The translations under genes were made by a program, and so were the position numbers. This document shows, in pieces, positions 20,092 to 29,597 of a stretch of 53,857 nucleotides of DNA. Each line of letters begins with the position of its first letter. The stretch's first letter is position 1. Source of the DNA: Proteromonas lacertae. Its lineage: Eukaryota > Sar > Bigyra > Opalinata > Proteromonadidae. Below the pieces are notes generated by a model. That model was not told the DNA's origin. It did no database searches and saw nothing but the letters and a program-made list of their open reading frames with translations. Location of the stretch: NCBI GenBank assembly GCA_002245135.1, contig NGBS01000918.1:1-53857 (forward strand), read 5' to 3'.

Positions 20092-21466
20092 ATAAATAAT
20101 AATAAATTATCTGCAAAATTAGAATGTGAATATGTACTATATAAAAATAAGATACTAAGAGCTTGGAAATATCCATATAAAGGATGCAATTTAAAATTAT
20201 ATTTTTAAAATATTGTCAAGATATGTAAATAGAAATAATAGTTGTAATATGAAAATAAGTTAATATGATTCAAAATACTTATATACAACAGCTAAGAGGC
20301 ATATCAATTATTTTTATTATATTATATCATTATTTGAAAAAAGAAAAAACTGATGGATATTTAAGTGTATCTATTTTTTTACAAATATCTGGATATATAA
20401 TTAATTACAGCTCATTGAATAGAAAATTTAGTACTATATATTTTTATTATAGGAGAATTGTCAATATATTGCCACAGCTTTTCATTACTGTTTTGTTTAT
20501 CATATACTTTAATAGAAACAATAGCTACAACATGAAAATTAGTTTATATGATGAAATTATGTCTGTCATTAAAATGAGTTCAAATACTTATTTCTATAAA
20601 AAAGATATAAATTATTTTAGCCAATTTGATAATCCTTCATATACATTGCATTTCTGGTACATATCTTTACAACAACAATTATATATCATATATCCTATAT
20701 TACTAGTATTTTATATTAACAATAAGAAACTGCTTTATTTTATACTATTATCAAGTTTCAGTGTATTTTCTTATTCTATTTTTATCAATCCATCTTTTTC
20801 TTATTATTTAATTTTTAGTAGAGCATTTGAATTTATAATTGGTATGCTTTCTAATAGAATACTAACTTCAACAAATAATTATTATTTTAACCAAAACTTA
20901 TTTGCATTTATAATAATTATAATACAATTAGTGGATATAAAAGTATGTAGATTATTTAAATTTTTGGCAATAAATATATTATCTTCATTATTATTGAGAA
21001 TGATTTATTCAAATTCATTAAATGAATATTTTATTCTGAATAACAGTGTGTTATATATAATAGGTAATTTATCATATGAGTTATATCTTATACATTATCC
21101 ATTAATTATATTAAATCTATACAATATATTTATTTATATGATGGTGTTATTATTATTATCCATCATTCTATCTTATACAAAGAATTTAAATAATAGAATA
21201 TTGTTTATAATATCTCTGCTTTTACCTTTACTAATCATTATATATATAGAAAATAGAAGATCAATATATAATACAAAATTCAATAACATTATTATTGCTC
21301 CAAAAATTAATCCAATGAAAGAATATGAAAATTCTTATATTTACCTCAAAAAATATAATCCATACAAAATTAATCAAACAAATAATCTTTTGTTGTTAGG
21401 AGATTCGCATCTTATGCAGTGGTTTCCATCATTAATTAGAATTGCAAAATCAAAGAAATATGGAAT
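20092..21466 (+). repeat. Right arm of the 1,375-bp inverted duplication
   Basis: Reverse complement of 3316-4690, identical wherever compared. It carries about 170 bp of 5' flank and codons 1-400 of the acyltransferase. Similarity to the left locus drops abruptly at both ends, but the following DNA still encodes a more distant SGNH relative. Confidence 0.92.
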
Positions 21467-21895
21467 GTTTCATAAATATATAACACAAAAATTATTGAAA
21501 ACATACTGTTTGATGATATAAAGAATATTTTAATCTATTATAGCAAAATGAACCTTTTAGTAATATCATCCTTTTACATGAATCACATAAGATTAAATAA
21601 ATTAAAAAATTTATATAAATTTAAACAAAACTTTAAAACATATATAAATACTCTTTCTAATTATACATTACGTTCATATATAATTAAGGATATACCATAT
21701 CTATTTCATAACCCATTAAATTGCGTTTATTCTCTTGCAAACATAAGAAACTATTTTTCAGTAATTGGAATTAATGCATTTGTTGAAGAAATTCCTGTAG
21801 TATCAAATCACAATATAAAATATTGCAACATGAACAAATATATTTGCACAAATACATTTTCAGACAGTAATAAAACAGAAACAATAAATGAAAAT
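20265..21895 (+). pseudogene. Chimeric OafA/SGNH acyltransferase pseudogene
   Basis: Codons 1-400 are identical to the gene at 2823-4517, including the full membrane domain and the GDSH block. Past 21466 the sequence switches to a diverged paralogue. The joined frame runs into a stop at 21519-21521. The paralogue's SGNH domain is then readable in another frame (VISSFYMNH, YIIKDIPYLFHNPLNCVYS, IKYCNMNKYIC, to about 21870). Its final DxxHH block is absent, replaced by the start of the GT15 gene. The pattern fits conversion of an older copy by the left locus. It is unlikely to be active as an esterase, though the 418-aa product keeps the membrane half. Confidence 0.8.
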
Positions 21896-22894
21896 ATGTA
21901 TAATTCGAGATGTATTTGTGTATGGAAATTATATGAACTATTTATAATTATTATTATATTTATACTTATTCTTGTATGTGAATCAACATTATTCACTAAA
22001 TATAAAGTAGAAAACACATTATCAAATTTGTTAATAAAAAATAGTTGGAATGTTTCAAACATGTTCTTAAAAGCTTCTATTTTATACAATCAAAGATTAC
22101 CATACATGAATTATTTATATAACAAAATCAAAAAATATAAAGGAGATAAAAAAGCTATAATTGTTTTACTTAACTATAAGGAAATTAAACAATTCATTAA
22201 ACGTAATTTACTATTTTTGAAACAACATCATCATGATAAGATAATATTTTTCGTTACAGAAAATAAAACAATAAATGAAGTATATTATAAAATAAAATAC
22301 AACGTGATAGATGTATCAGAGATATTCTATAAATTTCCTTATTTATTTAATGATTCAGCTTTTACACCTAATTTTATTAAAAGAGGTAAATGGAATTATC
22401 AACATATGTGTAGATTCTTTTTTAGAGATATATTTCTTCATTCATATTTAAGAGATGTTGAATACTTAATGAGGCTTGATTCAGAATCTTTTATTAATAC
22501 TACATCAAATTTATTCAATTTGATGGGAAATAAATATGTGTATATGCATAATAAAGTGCTAAATGATGCAAAACCAGTTGTAAAAGAATTAAAAGAGTTT
22601 ACTGAGTCACTGGTAAAAGTTACTAATATCAAAGCCAAAGATGAAATTAGTTTTAGTAAAACATTTCATAAAACTTCATTAATATATTATAATAACTTTG
22701 AAATATGTAAAATGAGTTTCTTTAGATCAAAGGAAATGTTTAAATTTGTTAATTTAATTGATTTAAGTTATGGGCAGTTTATATATAGATGGGGAGATGC
22801 TCCGCTAAGATATATTAGTTTATCTTTGTTTGCTGATAATAAATCAAAAATTCCTCTTCCTTCTAAAGTAAAATATTGCCATAAACATTGCTAG
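21896..22894 (+). CDS. GT15 (Kre2/Mnt1-like) alpha-1,2-mannosyltransferase
   Basis: 332 aa from the ATG at 21896. A short N-tail and signal anchor (ELFIIIIIFILILVC) are followed by the GT15 catalytic region. Its markers are the YQHMCRFF segment with YLMRLDSESF (family: CR...YyWR.EP...), then YYNNFEI, which contains the Glu regarded as catalytic in Kre2, FFRS, and the closing YRWGDAPLRYISLSLF. GT15 enzymes extend O- and N-linked mannose chains from GDP-mannose and are best known from fungi. The same frame is open upstream into the acyltransferase remnant (from 21548), so a fused product cannot be excluded. It ends in TAG, 11 bp from the convergent GT92 gene. Confidence 0.84.
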   Translation: MYNSRCICVWKLYELFIIIIIFILILVCESTLFTKYKVENTLSNLLIKNSWNVSNMFLKASILYNQRLPYMNYLYNKIKKYKGDKKAIIVLLNYKEIKQFIKRNLLFLKQHHHDKIIFFVTENKTINEVYYKIKYNVIDVSEIFYKFPYLFNDSAFTPNFIKRGKWNYQHMCRFFFRDIFLHSYLRDVEYLMRLDSESFINTTSNLFNLMGNKYVYMHNKVLNDAKPVVKELKEFTESLVKVTNIKAKDEISFSKTFHKTSLIYYNNFEICKMSFFRSKEMFKFVNLIDLSYGQFIYRWGDAPLRYISLSLFADNKSKIPLPSKVKYCHKHC

Positions 22895-22905
22895 AATATG
22901 AATTG

Positions 22906-24090
22906 TTATTTTCCATAAAGATATAGATTTGAATTATTATGAAACAATAATTCAAACTTATTATAGATACTATTCAAATGTATTTCTAAATAATCTAAAG
23001 ATCTATCTACTATATTAGTTTTGCATTGATATCCTTTAAATCTTGTATGTCTTACATAACCGTTTGTTATGTTTATTACCTTTATTTTTATAGGAAGTAT
23101 AGCTTCAGAATATTTATGTACATTAAGAATAGAAAACTTATTAAGATTTCCAACAATATATTTTTCATATCCCCTTTCAATTATACAACATTTTTTATAT
23201 TTTGTAATTGAATTATATCTTAGAGAATTGTAAGGAAACAGAATAGAACGAAATACATACATATCACTTTTTGAGTTATCTAAATTGTGTAAAAATGATA
23301 TGTAATTTTTATTTTTAACAGGATATATTAATTCATCTATATCATTAAATATAATGAATTTTGTATAATTCATAAATCGATATAATATTTCATTTATTTT
23401 TTCGACTTGACCAGTTCCATGTACAAATCGAATTTCTTTATTAAAGCAAAAAGGTATTAATTCAACAAATTTTGTTTTTACATAATGAAATAGAATTGAT
23501 TTAATAAAATAAGATGATGATGTTACATGAACTACAATATGTTCTACACCATATAGTTTTGATATTTCAATTATGTCAATTATTCGTTTGTAATTTTTAA
23601 TTTGATGAAAATTTACAATGGATAATATTATATTATATATTCCTTTAGGTTTATAGAAGAGAAGAGGAATTACATTATTATTAATTTTAACAATTTTTGG
23701 AGATTCATTTAATTCATTATAAGTTATAAATAATGATATGTATGTTAAATTGCTATGTTTATTTATATTATATAATCTCTTAACAGTGATTCTACATGAA
23801 ATAATTAACATATTAAATATAATATTGCAAGAAAAATTGTAATTCTTTAATGGATTTGAAACACCAATTAGAATTATTCTATTGTTATTAATTCTATTTG
23901 AAGAATAAATAAATATTTCATTATTTATACTGGCTAAGTGTTGATAATTACATGTATAGCTTTTTTCCAAATACAAATCTTCAACATTTTTATATTTATA
24001 TATAAACATAGAAATAATGAAATGTAAAATAAAATATAAGGTTAAATAGTATAAAATCATACAATTAATGCTAATAATATATACTATCAT
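22906..24090 (-). CDS. GT92 (DUF23)-like glycosyltransferase
   Basis: 394 aa with an N-terminal hydrophobic anchor. The GT92 hallmarks appear in order: a VEHIVVHVTSSSY strand, FVELIPFCF, then HGTGQVEKINEILYRFMNYTKFIIFNDIDELIYP with the D-x-D-E motif near residue 250, and a late HTRFKGYQC segment. Members add galactose or similar sugars to glycans in the Golgi. I chose the ATG at 24088-24090; its ATG overlaps the TGA of the upstream gene as ATGA, an arrangement typical of bacterial operons and rare in eukaryotes. A TTG lies four codons upstream. Intronless and apparently intact. Confidence 0.78.
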   Translation of the reverse strand: MIVYIISINCMILYYLTLYFILHFIISMFIYKYKNVEDLYLEKSYTCNYQHLASINNEIFIYSSNRINNNRIILIGVSNPLKNYNFSCNIIFNMLIISCRITVKRLYNINKHSNLTYISLFITYNELNESPKIVKINNNVIPLLFYKPKGIYNIILSIVNFHQIKNYKRIIDIIEISKLYGVEHIVVHVTSSSYFIKSILFHYVKTKFVELIPFCFNKEIRFVHGTGQVEKINEILYRFMNYTKFIIFNDIDELIYPVKNKNYISFLHNLDNSKSDMYVFRSILFPYNSLRYNSITKYKKCCIIERGYEKYIVGNLNKFSILNVHKYSEAILPIKIKVINITNGYVRHTRFKGYQCKTNIVDRSLDYLEIHLNSIYNKFELLFHNNSNLYLYGK

Positions 24091-25123
24091 ATTCTTCTCC
24101 AAAATATTGTGATATTTCTAAAACTACACCTTATATTATTAATTCTTCCTGATTTTATCATGTATACATTTTCTTGATTCTCATCCAACAGTATTCCAGA
24201 TTTAAGAATAGCTGTCAATCCATATGTGCTTTCTGATATTGCAAATAAGCTAGATTTGGATAATATTTCATGTTCAACAATTATTGTACAATCTGTTTTA
24301 TGAAACTTATAATGGTTAGTCTTATTTCTAGAATATAAAACAACATTATTATTCTTTTTAGAAAATGACTCCTTCAGTTTGTATGAATCGCTAGTCAAAA
24401 ATATTTTATTATACTTAGATGCTTTAATAGATACATTCATTATCAAATTAACATCATTTGCATTACTATATTCATTTTCTTTTAAATCTGCATTTCCTAC
24501 CCTAATCTGAACTCCCATGTAATACTTAAGATTATATTTAGTTAGGAATTTATTAACTTTTATTAACAAGCTATATTTTAACTTTAAAAACTTTGTTAGT
24601 ATTATATGATATATAGAGAAAATAGTTTCTCTTTTCTTTTTATAGCATTTTATCATCATATATTTAATTATCTTTTTCTTTGAAACTTGATAGTTTGTTA
24701 CAGTGAATAATATATCACACCAAATATATGCTAAATATATATTTTTATCACCGTTAATTGATGTGAATTTATTTATGTCAAAAGGACACAAAGAATGTCT
24801 ATTTGCTTTAGTAATTGCAGATGAAGTAATATTATACTTTGGAACATAATAAAACAAATTAAATTCTTTCCAGTTTTCAACTATATTATTACATTACTTA
24901 TAATACTGATAGGTTTAGATTCAAAAATAATGGAAATTGTAATCAATCCTACAAATGACATTAATCTATTTCCCAGTCCAGCTATCATATTAATATTAGT
25001 CTCTTTATTGCTAGTTTTAAACATTTGAATTATGGGGTATATATTATCTGTATGAACTTTAATTTTAATTACATACAATAACAATTGAAATACAAAAAAT
25101 ACAAAATACAAATATTTTATCAT
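24087..25123 (-). CDS. Fucosyltransferase-like protein with a 17-nt intron
   Basis: Two exons (25123-24898 and 24880-24087) give 339 aa. A signal anchor (YLYFVFFVFQLLLYV) is followed by MIAGLGNRLMSFVGL, the G-x-GNR opening of GT-B fucosyltransferases. Later come YYMGVQIRVGNAD (family H-x-R-x-GD), KIFLTSDS and FAISESTYGLTAILKSG. The GT family (GT11, GT37 or a relative) is not certain. Without the intron the frame stops after SNVII; removing 17 nt gives PISIIIENWKEF and a continuous protein. The paralogue at 25161 also has an intron at nearly the same place and the same phase. The gene ends in TGA, overlapping the GT92 start by four bases. Confidence 0.7.
24881..24897 (-). other. Candidate 17-nt intron
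   Basis: GTAATGTAATAATATAG on the minus strand, phase 1. Removal restores the frame. A paralogue has a 26-nt intron of the same phase within two codons of the aligned position. Confidence 0.6.
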
Positions 25124-25160
25124 TGTTATAACTATTCTATATTTAATAATTTCTTAATAA

Positions 25161-26218
25161 CACATATATAAGTTTTTCTTTTGTTTATCATATTTATTAC
25201 TAATATTACTCTATGCTTTAAATAGTTTTATACCCATTACAAAATACTCTAATTCTAAAATTAAATATTATGTTAAATATCAATCATACTTAACACAAGT
25301 TTTCTATAAATCCAAAAAAGGCTTAGCATTTTATGATAAAGTTCATTTAGGAGTAAAATAATATAATATATTTATAGGGATTAGGTAATTCAATGCTTCA
25401 AATAATTAGTTCTATATTTGTTTCATTATTATCGGGAAGATCATTATTCAGTATATTTTATATATATTATCTTTAGTTACTTATAAAAAATTATGGGGTT
25501 ATTTTGATATACCTATTGGGTTTTTTGCAGTTAACTTCACCAATGTAACTTTTTTTTTCACATGGTGTTATGGCATTAAAGTCTAAATATAAAATCATTG
25601 GAGCAAATAAACATTGGTATTCTACTGAACAAATTCTACTATATAAAAAGTACAATAAATTAATTATCAATAAAGGATTTTTAGATAATTTTAATTCTGA
25701 TATAGTAATTAATATAAGAGAAATAAATAGAAAGATTTGTAATGTATATTTTAAACCATCATCAGCATACAATCATATTATACGTGACAGGTTTAAATAT
25801 AGGTTCAATATATTAGTGGATAAAAAAATACATGGCAGTACATTTAAGAGTTGGCGATGCTGATAATAACCCATTAAAGAACTATCTTAATATAACAATT
25901 ATAAGATCAGTTATGCAATTATTAACTTCAAAAAGTATATACAAAATTATACTTCTCTCAGATTCTAACTCAATTAAAAAGCTAATAAAAACAGAGATAA
26001 CTAATAACATTTACACGGACTATTCATTACCATGCCATAGCAGAAACTCTAAGTGCTTAAATCAATCCTTAGAAGATATTATGATGATGAAAAATGCTCA
26101 ATCACTTTTATTGACTAGAGGAAGTACATTTTCATTATTTGGTTCTTATTTTTGTAAGTGTAAAAATGAGAATATAAATTTTGTTGGATATAATTATAAT
26201 CATAAAAATTATTACTAA
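25161..26218 (+). CDS. Fucosyltransferase-like paralogue with two tiny introns; two homopolymer frameshifts
   Basis: Diverging paralogue of the 24087-25123 gene. Exons: about 25161-25352, 25378-25450 and 25477 onward. Splicing yields the VHLG/GLGNSMLQ junction that recreates the GGLGN motif, then SLF/ITYKKLW. The C-terminal part (25832-26218) carries MAVHLRVGDAD, KIILLSDS and LLLTRGSTFSLFGSYF. Two one-base shifts remain: one in a nine-T run near 25550-25558 and one in a seven-A run near 25824-25830. Both lie in homopolymers, so either it is a young pseudogene or the consensus is wrong there. No ATG opens the first exon, although the frame from 25161 encodes a signal anchor. Confidence 0.6.
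25353..25377 (+). other. Tiny intron (25 nt) in the fucosyltransferase-like paralogue
   Basis: GTAAAATA...TTTATAG, phase 0, placed inside the GGLGN motif. The paralogue on the other strand has no intron at this site. Confidence 0.75.
25451..25476 (+). other. Tiny intron (26 nt) in the fucosyltransferase-like paralogue
   Basis: GTATATTT...ATCTTTAG, phase 1. It includes a stop in the reading frame and lies within about two codons of the 17-nt intron of the paralogue. Confidence 0.75.
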
Positions 26219-26230
26219 TACAGTAATATG

Positions 26231-26978
26231 TTAGTCAATATAGAAACCTGACACATATTTACAAATAGCATTTTCAATTATAGATTTATTCTTTATACCT
26301 GTAACATATATATGTATATTTTGTTTAAATAGAAAATATAACTTATTGCGATATGAATAGAATATATTTGACGGAATTACTATTCCAAAGATAGTAGTAT
26401 TTTTTAATATGAAAGAAATAAAATTATCCAAATCATGCAATGTTTTTATGCTTAACAAAATATTTTTGAATCCTTTATTTCTGGACAAAAAGAAGTAGTA
26501 ATAAGATGGTACTTCAACATATAATCTATCAATTAATATACTATATTTCTTTAGTAATATATAGTTTGTAATTTTATCTGTCACAATAATAATGTCTTTT
26601 ATATTCAGATAATAGACTATAAATCATATAATCATAAATAGGATGATATTTATTTAGGATTTTAGAGTGTATTATATAATTAAAGTTGAAAACATTGCTG
26701 TTATTATAATTTGTATAATTCTTATACATACATAAATCATGACCTCCAACAATATGCTTGTTATTTGTAACAAATATATCTATTTCAATTAATCTAAATC
26801 CTCTGATGTAGGAATTTTTAAATGCTTCTAGACAGTTAGTGTATTTATGTGACTCAATCAATCCGCATCCATGAGCAATATTTCCGCAATTTTTAAATAA
26901 ATTAGTATTACTTAAGTGTTTAAAATCAAAGAATAATGTAAATGAAACAAAAATAATGTATATTAATATTATCTTCAT
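26231..26978 (-). CDS. Glycerophosphodiester phosphodiesterase (GDPD)-like protein, probably one tiny intron
   Basis: The N-terminal part has a signal peptide or anchor (IILIYIIFVSFTLFF) and the GDPD opening: NIAHGCGLIE, then NCLEAFKNSYIRGFRLIEIDIFVTNNKHIVGGHD. That supplies the catalytic His, the E-x-D metal ligands and the second His of a TIM-barrel phosphodiesterase. The frame ends at 26574, and a second open part (to 26231) continues with IIVTDKITNY and RLYVEVPSYYYFF. Removing 22 nt (26596-26617) joins them in frame as 241 aa. Its ends GTCTAT...AAAAG fit the other introns poorly, so a real frameshift is the alternative. It may remove head groups from lipids or GPI-like glycans. Confidence 0.66.
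26596..26617 (-). other. Weak candidate intron (22 nt) in the GDPD-like gene
   Basis: GTCTATTA...ATAAAAG, phase 1. It restores one frame of 241 codons plus stop, but the donor and acceptor differ from the GTA...TAG pattern of the other introns. Confidence 0.4.
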
Positions 26979-27237
26979 ATTATCACTTTAATTAAATTAT
27001 ATATCTTATTTCACAATTCAGTAGTGTTATTTGTTGTATACAAAATTTTAATTAATTGAATGATAATAATTTTCCCCTAAAAGATATAACTTTAATTCAT
27101 ATCTCTCTGAATATATGTTTAAGAAATAGAACTTCTATTGTATAGAAGAAAGAAGAATATGTTATGCAAAAAGATTCTTTCAAGTAAATTCAACAGTTTG
27201 AGTATAAGATCAGATTTTGATAAATACTATTCAATAA

Positions 27238-28676
27238 ATGAATTTAATATTTATTTCCTCTTCTTTAGTATTATTTATAATAGTATTATATAAGAATATT
27301 CAATTTTATAATAAAAGAATTTCATTCTTTAAAAAGAATAGTTTATGTACAAGTATGTTGGGATATACTAGATACATTAGTGAAAGGAATTTATGTGAAT
27401 TACCTTGTTACAAAAAGTCACATATAGAAATACCAAATAAAACGTATGGAACATGTTACTCTTCATTAAATGTTAATTACAGTATAAAAGGTAATTTTAT
27501 AAACTTTTCTGATAATGGGTATTTATTTTTTATAAATTATAACAAACCTAAAGGCTTTATTGATAAAATAATTAAAATACAAGTATATTTATAAAATAAT
27601 AATTAAACAGAGAAATCATAATATATTCCTTGAGACAGAAGTGATTGAATATAGGAGAATAAAGTCAAATAGAATTAATTTCTATTTTCTACACTTTATA
27701 CCTATTACTAAAAGTATAAAAAGAGAAGAAAGTTATTCCGTAATACTATATTTATTTGATGCAGCATCTAGATATGTATTTAGGAAACAAATGGCGCAAA
27801 CAATAAATACTTTAAAGAATGTAAGAAAAGAAAATAATATTTATGAAATGCTTAGATATCATTCAGTTGGACCTAGATCACACCACAATTATTTACCTTT
27901 ATTCTACGGAACTAATGATATTAAAGATAAACACAAAATTATATTTAAAGATTTCGAGGAGAAAGGATATATTTCGATTGCTTTACTTCAAGATTGTCAT
28001 AATCATACAAACATGTACGGGAATACATCATATAATGGATCTAATCATAATATTATATTAGGTTGCGAATTTGAATGGAAATTTTTATATGGTAGTAAAC
28101 CAAGATGTTTAGGTAATAAACAATACCATCAATTGTATCTAGATTATCTAACAGAATCAGTAACATATTATAATAATAAATCAAATCCATACATATCTTA
28201 CATATCTTTCATGGAGCCACATGAAGATAAACAAATATCGCTCTTAAGAGTAGATAAAGATTTTTCTGATCATTTGAAATATTTAAACAACAAAAGAATT
28301 TTAAAGAATACAATATTAATAATGTTAGGGGATCATGGAATAAATTATGGCAAATATTTTAGAACAGAAGTACTTTTTTATTTATATTAGTATAGTTTGG
28401 ATATATTGATAGATCACTTCCTTTTCTAAATGTAATTGTGCCCAAAAAATTGTGTAAAGATCATAAAAGATTATGTGATTCATTACATACTAATCAAAAT
28501 AGATTTGTAACAAATTATGAGGTGTATAATACACTTAAATCAATTTCAGGCAATATGGTATATTTGATAAATTCATTACATAGAAATCATTAAATAATTC
28601 ATTATTTAGCGAAATTCCAATAAATAATAGTTGTAATGAATACAAAATAAAATCAGCTATGTGTGAATGTATGTAA
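27238..28676 (+). CDS. DUF229 sulfatase-fold protein with three tiny introns
   Basis: Four exons (27238-27582, 27611-28369, 28396-28557, 28584-28676) give 452 aa. DUF229 proteins share the alkaline phosphatase/sulfatase fold. Markers are in the family order: signal anchor LIFISSSLVLFIIVLY; VILYLFDAASRYVFRKQM; YHSVGPRSHHNYLPLFYG; then, late, ILIMLGDHGINYGKYFRTE followed after splicing by FGYIDRSLPFLNVIVP; and the C-terminal NNSLFSEIP...SCNEYKIKSAMCEC. Introns of 28, 26 and 26 nt, all phase 0, rebuild exactly this conserved order; unspliced, the frame breaks at each. It starts at an ATG. A likely role is cleaving or moving phosphate or sulfate groups on secreted glycans; the substrate is unknown. 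Confidence 0.85.
27583..27610 (+). other. Tiny intron 1 of the DUF229 gene (28 nt)
   Basis: GTATATTT...ATTAAACAG, phase 0. It joins KIIKIQ to RNHNIFLE. Confidence 0.82.
28370..28395 (+). other. Tiny intron 2 of the DUF229 gene (26 nt)
   Basis: GTACTTTT...ATTAGTATAG, phase 0. Splicing restores the FRTE/FGYIDRSLP block typical of DUF229. An earlier AG exists at 21 nt but gives the wrong frame. Confidence 0.88.
28558..28583 (+). other. Tiny intron 3 of the DUF229 gene (26 nt)
   Basis: GTATATTT...TTACATAG, phase 0. Removal joins ISGNM to KSLNNSLFSEIP, recovering the conserved SLF-x-x-IP tail. Confidence 0.85.
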
Positions 28677-28763
28677 TTCCTATGAGCAAATAAAGACAAT
28701 AATTTTAAGTTTAAAAGGTAATTAACTGTATCTCGTTTAGTTGTGTAAGTATAAATAAAATAA

Positions 28764-28961
28764 TTGACATTGAGTCATAGTCCTTATAAAGGAAATGACA
28801 AGATCCAGAAGCTGGATAAGCAAAGTACCAAGCTCAGATGGCTTATTAATGACTTACAATACAACCCAGACTTTAGTAACTTTGGTTATTCGATCTATAA
28901 CATTTCTGTAGAATATATTTCTTTCAATATTGTATATGTTAATGCATATTTATTGATATAA
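28764..28961 (+). mobile_element. Scrap of a Maverick/Polinton-like major capsid gene
   Basis: A short open stretch with LRWLINDLQYNPDFSNFGYS resembles the capsid segment FRWMINDFVYQPDYTLMQYY found in the element at 38300-53857. It is an isolated broken fossil. Confidence 0.6.
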
Positions 28962-29018
28962 TATGGAGTAAATCAATTTTCTAATGATGTTTTCAGTCTT
29001 ATTGGGTTATTTCCCTTT

Positions 29019-29268
29019 ATTGTGCGCCTTTTGTCATAGTAGGCTGTTTGTCTACCAGACACTTAAAACAAACTAAATGTATATTCTTACTTGTCTTGAT
29101 GAAAAATTGTTGCTTTTATACTTACTTTGTTATATGACCTACCTCTGCAGTATACTTTTTTGATAATATAAAGGGTTTAAATATTTGTGCCATTTGTTTT
29201 CTAGAAATTTTTGAAGCAAATTAAATGCATATTTAGCTAATATAGACTAAAATTCATTAGCTGATTAG
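29019..29268. repeat. Partial copy of the 489-bp inverted-repeat family (left arm and centre)
   Basis: It matches 16661-16915 over its whole length, from TGTGCGCC to ATTAGCTGA, with scattered differences. The right arm is not present in the near vicinity. A transposase-like coding fragment abuts it at 29265. Confidence 0.85.
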
Positions 29269-29597
29269 AACAACTTAATGTTGATCATGGAGAACTGTTT
29301 GTTGTGTGAAGGAAAAACAATTACTTCATCATACTTTCTAAGTAATAATTTTGTAACAAGATCAACATAATACAAATAAGTTGTTTTTGGTATTTTAAAA
29401 AGCAGAGCCAATGTACTAACAGCGGAACGTTGAATCATATAGCTTAATCCACAAGCTTTACAGTAATTGTTGGTAATTTGATCCTTATATCTACCTCTGG
29501 AAATTACCAAATCATCATGTAAGAATTTACATATCTCTAAGTATGTACTAGCACTTATGTGTATAAGTCTTTTGAAATTCTCTAACGTAACTTTTCC
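29265..29597 (-). pseudogene. Harbinger-like transposase fragment
   Basis: About 110 codons, open from an in-frame stop at 29595-29597, without a proper start. Features are an N-terminal FKRLIHISASTYLEICKFL helix region, then AVSTLALLFKIPKTTYLYYVDLV and EVIVFPS. This follows the order of the N-terminal half of PIF/Harbinger (DDE_Tnp_4) transposases: recruitment helices, a la..f.v.kst HTH and an ivFP motif. No catalytic acidic residues are included. It directly adjoins a copy of the inverted-repeat family, so it may be the remains of that family's autonomous parent. Family assignment is tentative. Confidence 0.45.

Noticed and set aside
25543-25579. A 37-nt intron (GTAACTTT...TTAAAG) in the fucosyltransferase-like paralogue
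   Set aside because: It would also restore the frame, but it removes residues that align with the sister gene, and the T-run indel is simpler.
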